From the NCBI RefSeq assembly GCF_000801105.2, contig NC_079512.1:30149848-30213847 (forward strand): a stretch of DNA of 64,000 nt, in the 5' to 3' direction. Of the stretch, positions 58,569-64,000 are shown piece after piece. The notes beneath the pieces were generated by a model. The model was given only the letters and a program-made list of their open reading frames with translations. It ran no database searches and was not told where the DNA came from. Both the position numbers and the translations under genes were made by a program. The DNA is from Raphanus sativus. Lineage: Eukaryota; Streptophyta; Magnoliopsida; Brassicales; Brassicaceae. The first letter of the stretch is position 1. Each line of letters opens with the position of its first letter.

Positions 58569-59515
58569 TGAGAATGTATAATAAATAACACATTAATGAA
58601 AATTCTAAATTTTATGAAGATATTATACATATGTAGGCATGTGTATGGACTAGAAGATCCATTTAGTGCTTGATTTATTTCTGGTTTAATTTGATTTAGG
58701 TAGTTTCGAGTTTGGTGGTTCGGATAATAAAATTAAAAAACCGAAAAATACCCGGAAAAAAATTGGTCTTATTTGGTTACGATTACGGTTTGGCTATGTT
58801 TGGTAGTCTAGGTAATTCAAGACAAATATCGGATATTTTGGGTAAAATATTAAATAATTAAGATGATTATGATAAAAATCTTGAATATTTCAGAGAGCAT
58901 AGATGCTTTGGAGATATAAATGTTAAGATTAACATCAATCCAAAAAAGGTTAAGAGATTCAAACTCTTATGTTAAGAGTTTTGAATCTCTTATTTTAAAC
59001 TCTTATTTCTATTAGATTCCCATCTTTCGATATGTGATTTGAACGTTTCTGAAAGTTTATATGTTAGAAGAACTTTTTTTTAATAGAGCAGCTTGTGGGT
59101 TTATTGATTTGCAATCAATTTATAATCAAATAATACGTTAAGTTATGAAGGGTTGAAACAATGATATTGAAGAATGCATAATTCAAATGTATCAACATGA
59201 GTGTGGATGCAACATAATGAACTAAGTTAAATAAAAAAAAATATTGGTACATTTACTTTTTAAGGAATGAAATCAGTATATTCAAGCGACTGTTGATAGA
59301 AATCAGTGTATTCAAGCAAATATTCCACGAGCAATGTTCAGCTAAAGGGAGAATTAATTTTTAAATAATCTGGTGTGGGATTAAAAAAGAAAATTGAAAA
59401 TAAAGAACTAAATTAAAAGCATATAATTAAAATAAGGCAGTGGTATGGAGTTGTAAATACTATTGAAAACTAAGGGCACCTCAAAAAAGAGACTTGTGTT
59501 TTAATAGTATAGAAT
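57910..59515. other. AT-rich region with (AT)n microsatellites
   Basis: (AT)n runs at about 58398-58422 and 58525-58563. No gene. At 59513 a possible Helitron-like 5' end (TCTATACTATTAAAAC, minus strand) faces left, without an identified 3' end. Confidence 0.4.
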
Positions 59516-60227
59516 AGATTTTGATCCGCTCTTAAAAAGGACGGATATATTTTTTGTTGGAAAATTATTTTATGTAATAAAATATGATTTTTGATAAATT
59601 ATATATTTTAACTTCTTATAAAATTTATCTTAAATTTACTTATATGACTTATTTTTTGTTATTTTTAATACTACAAAATTTTAGAAGACTCTAAATAATT
59701 CTAACCCGTAATATGATTTTATTTATTTAAACCGAAGTTAAACTTATTTTACACTGATTTTTCTAATTTAAATAAAATATTTTATATCATCAACATAATT
59801 GTATCGAAAAATTCATTTGCGCGTTTCAAAACATTTTCTATAATTTTATTAAATTTAGTTTATGTGATTTAGTTTTTATTTTAAATAAAACTATTTTTAA
59901 AGAGTTGAGATAACTCAGATTTGTATTATGATTTCGTTGATTTAATCATTTTTATTTTAACTTGATTTTATTTTGAAGTTTTATTTAATAAATGCTTTCA
60001 AATAATTAATAATGTGAATTTTTTTTTTGGGAAGATATGGTGCAAACAAATAAAATTTTCAAAAAAGCCAAGAACTGAATTATATTAAATACTCTTTAAT
60101 ATAATTGCAAAATAATAATTTTTGATTGGTTGCAAATAATGCTGCGAAAAAATATAGGCAATTTTTGTAATTACTTAGAAATTTCAGAGGCAAATTCATA
60201 AACAGTCATTTGTTTTAATAATATAGA
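59516..60227 (-). mobile_element. Probable Helitron, minus strand (~0.7 kb)
   Basis: The minus strand begins TCTATATTATTAAAACAAATG at 60227 after a host A and ends with an imperfect hairpin (about 59525-59545, TCCG arms) and ATCAAAATCTA at 59516. The final CTAG is mutated to CTAT, so the call is tentative. Confidence 0.45.
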
Positions 60228-62047
60228 TAGTCTTAAGAATTATGTATCAAAAATGACTATTAATTGTACTTTTAAAATTATGTGTTAAAAATTACTATTT
60301 AAGAGGAGTATAATATTAAGCTATAAATTATAATAGTCATTTTAAAGCTAATTTTAAATTCCTATTAAATAGTCATTTTTGGGGTTTTCACAACTTTAAA
60401 GATAAAACTTCAATATCCATAATAACTCTATTTTAATACATAATTTTAAAAGACAAAAATATTATAAATACTCATTTCCTTAATTAATATGTCCAAAATG
60501 GTAAAAGAAAGTACAAAATTACATTGAAAACAAAAAAAAATATCTTTATCAAACAAATAAAAACCCTAAAATTACAAACTACATTATAGAACTTGAATTT
60601 GGTGAAAAATTAACTAAAAATAATAGTTTATTGACAAATTTAGATGATCTAATCCAAAATATAAGACTACAAAACTAGAAGTATTAATAAAACAAAAAAT
60701 ATAAATCCATCTACAACTATTTGACGTTTCATCAAAACCTGACCAATGGAAATAAAAATGGAAAAAATATCATGGATTTTCCTTTCTTTTGTAGTTACTA
60801 AACTCAATCTTAAAAATATTCACATTAAAATTGAAAGAAAAACACAACAGTGATTATGAGATAATCAAATCATAATTTTGTTTAAAGTAATAAAATCCAA
60901 TAAATAAATTTCTAATAATAAATTAGAATTTTTTTCTCATGGAAACACATCATTAAATGAAGAACCACAAATTAACACATTATCAATTTTTATAAATATA
61001 TATTGTAAAATTTACCGCGTCTGGAAATTTATCTAATGAAATCTATCAATAAAACTTGAATCTTATCTTCTCCATTTAGATCTAATGAACTACTGTTCCG
61101 TTGAGTTTAACTTTCCTTTAGTTCTAAACTTCATGAGAGTATTTACTATGTTTCAATGGCCCGGTCCAAAAATTGAAAATTTTCTTTAGGACTTAAGCTA
61201 ATAAAGAAAATATACAAGTAATAAAAATTGTAATGTAAATTTTTTAAATATGGTCCATGTGCCCTAATCAGCTGCTTATGTTGTCTATCTTCTGTGCCGA
61301 TTTTTTTTATGAAACAAAACTCTTTCTCTCTTCATTTGGTATGTGATGTTATAAAACTCTTTTAGCTTAATGTGCTTTGGTAAATTGCAATTTTAAAAGC
61401 AACTATTTGGTTCTAAAGATTACCTCATAGCATTCACAAAATTTGGGTCTGAAAATTAAACATATTTTTATCATATCATATACATTATGTTGAATTTAAT
61501 TAAACCAACAATAAAGCTTAAGCTGATTTTTCACAAATAATGGAATGGCTTTTCAAACAAATAAATGGACCAAATAATTTACTAAATTTTACACAAAATT
61601 AACGTTTTTGCATCTATCTCAACAATAAATGGCCATTACATACATATGTCAAAAACATTTGATAAGTTCTACTACACTAACCAAAAATGTCACCTCCATT
61701 TCAGCGCCATAGAATCAAAAACTCAACTTTAAACACATATTACTCAATGGACTATACAATCAACGGCTACTCCGCGCGGACAAACCACTAGTATGTGTAT
61801 AAGAAAAAGAAAAAAAGACTTGTCATTCCACATCAAGTATTACAGCTCCTTGTGGAACATAAAGCTGCCATTTTCTATAGAATTAGTTCAAAGGAAAGGA
61901 AAAGAAAAAAACAAAAACAATACTCTTTCACTAATCCTAACACAAATATAGTCTCAATCATGTCTGACTGATATAATCGACTAAGAAGATGATTCCAAGG
62001 TTTACAGATTCTCTGCCATGCAAACAAAAACAATACTCTTTTTTCAC
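60228..62047. other. AT-rich region with a Helitron-like 3' end
   Basis: TCCGCGCGGA palindrome (61771-61780) followed by CAAACCACTAG|T at 61791 looks like a plus-strand Helitron terminus; the 5' end was not found. No gene. The GFA2 3' UTR occupies the right end. Confidence 0.4.
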
Positions 62048-63921
62048 TTAGGAAGAGCCAGAAGCTGTACGCTTCTCATAATCGCCTTGTTCTTCTTTAA
62101 TGAACTCCTCAAGCAGTTCACGCTGTCTCTGCGTTATATTCCTGCCAAAATAAACATAAACAAAACATTAGAGATCACAATGTGTCGCATGAAAAACTAC
62201 ACAGTTTTACTTGGGGCTTTATGGGTGGGGGGGGAGGACTTACGCAGGGATGCTGACGTTGAAATGAACGTATTGATCCCCAAATTTAGTTGACTTTCTT
62301 GCTCTAATACCTGTTTTTTTTTGTATCGTTATGTCATTTGATAAATAAACAAACAGATAAGCATCACACTTCACAGTTTCAAGTATCCTACAACTGCCAC
62401 AAGCAAATCAAAGAAGCTCACCTTTATTTCTTAACACTACCTTCTGACCAGGTTGGGTTCCAGGACGGACCTACACCAAAAAGAGTTTCAAGTTATAGCC
62501 TTAAACTAAACCGAGTGGGAGAAGAAAGCTAAGACTATAATTAACTAGTACAAAAATGTGAAAAAGGTAAATCAGAAACCTTCACTACAACATCACCGGT
62601 GAGGGTAGGAACTTGAATGGTTCCTCCAAGAATGGCCTGGCAAGATGGAGAACATACTTGGTTATACAGGAACAAAGCAAAAAAATGGCGTCTATGAACT
62701 TTTTAGAGACAGGATTGACAACAAGAGATGTTAGTACTTCACCTGAGTAACACTGAGAACGGAGTTCACATGAATATCTGAACCCTCTCTGCGGAAAACA
62801 GGATCTTCACGAACCTGAAAATGAACACAGCCGAGATATTGAGGATGCAAATAACATAATAAACTATGATTTGTCTATAGGAAAGTTGTAGCTCAGTACA
62901 CTCACCTTAAAAATAACATAGAGATCTCCAGGCTGGTCACCATCAGGATCAGCACCACCAGACCTTGACACCTTCAACGTGTCGCTGTTGTCAACCCCTG
63001 AAAGATTCAACAAATATGTGTACAGATGAAGAGCTTGAAGGGGTGGGTAAAGACCATACAAATTATAATTATTCTCTACAGATATGTAAGGAGAACATAC
63101 CTGGATCAACACTGACCTTCACTGTCTTCTGTCCTCGAACCACTCTACCCCCTCTACAGGATTTGCAAATACTCTAGCAAAACCCCAACATAAGAAACTT
63201 GATGAGTTGTCCAATCGTTACAGAGACCTACTTAAAAGGACCAAAACATGTGGGATGAATCTAACTGAAAATAGTGTCAATCTTCAGGTATATGAAGACA
63301 TGCATACACAGATAAACACTATACATATTGCATATGGTATATAGAGTGTAATGATAAAGTGTATGACATACTGAGAAGGTTTGACCAGCTCCACCACACT
63401 TGTCGCATGTTTTTTGGATGCTTAATATACCTCTTCTCATTGTTGTCTGAAAAAACGTAACTGTCTCACCTCAGAAACCATTTTTTTATTAAAAAAAAAT
63501 CATAATTACAATGGCCAAACTAGAGTTTTGTAACATGATACTGACCATCCCAGAGCCGTTACAGGCTTTACATTTTTCACGTTTGGTGCCAGGAGGAACA
63601 CCTTGTCCACCTAAAATGTAAGAGGAAGAACAAAACACAACAAACATTAACTTAAAATTGATAGAATATTCAACATATACAAACACTTTGATGGTAAGAG
63701 TATATACATACCACAAGTGTTACAAGAAAGTTCGGTTTGAAAAGTCACGGTTTTGGAGCATCCTTGAACAGCTTCCATGAAAGATAGTTCAAGCAAAACC
63801 TTACAACAAGTACACAAACATATTAATTATGGAGCATAAACGTTATTCTTAAGAGTAAATAAGCAGATCATAGTACCTTGACATCTTGGCCTCCGAAATC
63901 TTGCCTGTTCCTGCTGAAGAT
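62048..63921 (-). CDS. GFA2: Mitochondrial DnaJ (type I Hsp40), 3' half, GFA2-like
   Basis: Partial: the gene runs off the right edge, and the N-terminal J domain is outside the window. Exons seen on the minus strand: 63921-63877, 63799-63712, 63610-63546, 63446-63372, 63174-63101, 62997-62906, 62814-62743, 62636-62580, 62470-62422, 62310-62244, 62141-62048. They encode the zinc-finger region with its CxxCxGxG-type repeats (SCNTCGGQGVPPGT, CKACNGSG, CDKCGGAGQTF, CKSCRGGRVV) and the C-terminal substrate-binding domains (VDNSDTLKVS, GDQPGDLYV, AILGGTIQVPTLTGDVVVKV, FGDQYVHFNVSIPANITQRQ), ending RTASGSS. In Arabidopsis GFA2 is a mitochondrial chaperone needed for polar nuclei fusion and synergid cell death. 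All visible splice sites are GT-AG. Confidence 0.92.
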
Positions 63922-64000
63922 CTGATATAATTTGAACAAAAGGAAATATGACGTCATTATCAAAGTAATCAACGAATATGATGAACCGTTAACAGTATTG

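Noticed and set aside
58351..58593. Tyr/Ile-repeat open frame
   Set aside because: Produced by (AT)n microsatellites.

Overview
This is plant nuclear DNA from a member of the Brassicaceae. The genes have GT-AG introns, the intergenic DNA is very AT-rich, and every class of plant transposon is represented (MULE, Copia, Helitron, SINE). The recognisable genes read as close homologues of Arabidopsis genes. From memory, eRF1, complex I B8, RBOHD, the DUF761 gene, RPS27 and GFA2 follow the order of Arabidopsis chromosome 5 around At5g47880-At5g48030, with many genes missing in between. That loss fits a Brassica-like genome that has fractionated after polyploidy; the exact species cannot be read from the sequence.

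Layout. 1-3.9 kb: AT-rich DNA, weak ORFs and an orphan first exon. 3.9-7.6 kb: a FORKED-like/VAN3-binding-like gene (+) converging on a formyltetrahydrofolate deformylase gene (-). 8.1-16.3 kb: a large Mutator-like element carrying a DUF1985 gene (+) and a MuDR-type transposase (-), full of ACTAGT-centred repeats; its right end abuts exon 2 of a broken host gene. 17.2-20.0 kb: an ACD6-like ankyrin/PGG membrane protein gene. 20.8-23.8 kb: divergent genes for release factor eRF1 (-) and the complex I B8 subunit (+). 26.5-31.3 kb: an intact, apparently very young Copia retrotransposon with identical 151-bp LTRs. 32-34.8 kb: a Helitron, a SINE and a direct repeat. 35.2-39.5 kb: RBOHD. 40.6-41.2 kb: a DUF761 gene. 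41.6-44.8 kb: two Helitrons, one with a duplicated head. 45.1-51.6 kb: a non-autonomous Copia element on the minus strand. 52.9-53.5 kb: RPS27. 53.5-62 kb: transposon debris, including nested Helitrons. 62-64 kb: the 3' half of a mitochondrial DnaJ (GFA2-like) gene running off the window.

The host genes are mostly single housekeeping or immune-signalling loci and do not form an operon-like unit. RBOHD and the ACD6-like protein both belong to families with roles in defence. The complex I B8 and RPS27 genes carry site II (TGGGCC/T) promoter motifs typical of mitochondrial and ribosomal protein genes. The most unusual content is in the mobile elements: the MULE with its repeat system and a DUF1985 protein lacking its protease, the Copia pair (one intact, one gutted but with almost identical LTRs), and the Helitron rearrangements. 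The interval between RPS27 and GFA2, which in Arabidopsis holds the thalianol cluster, contains no such genes here.
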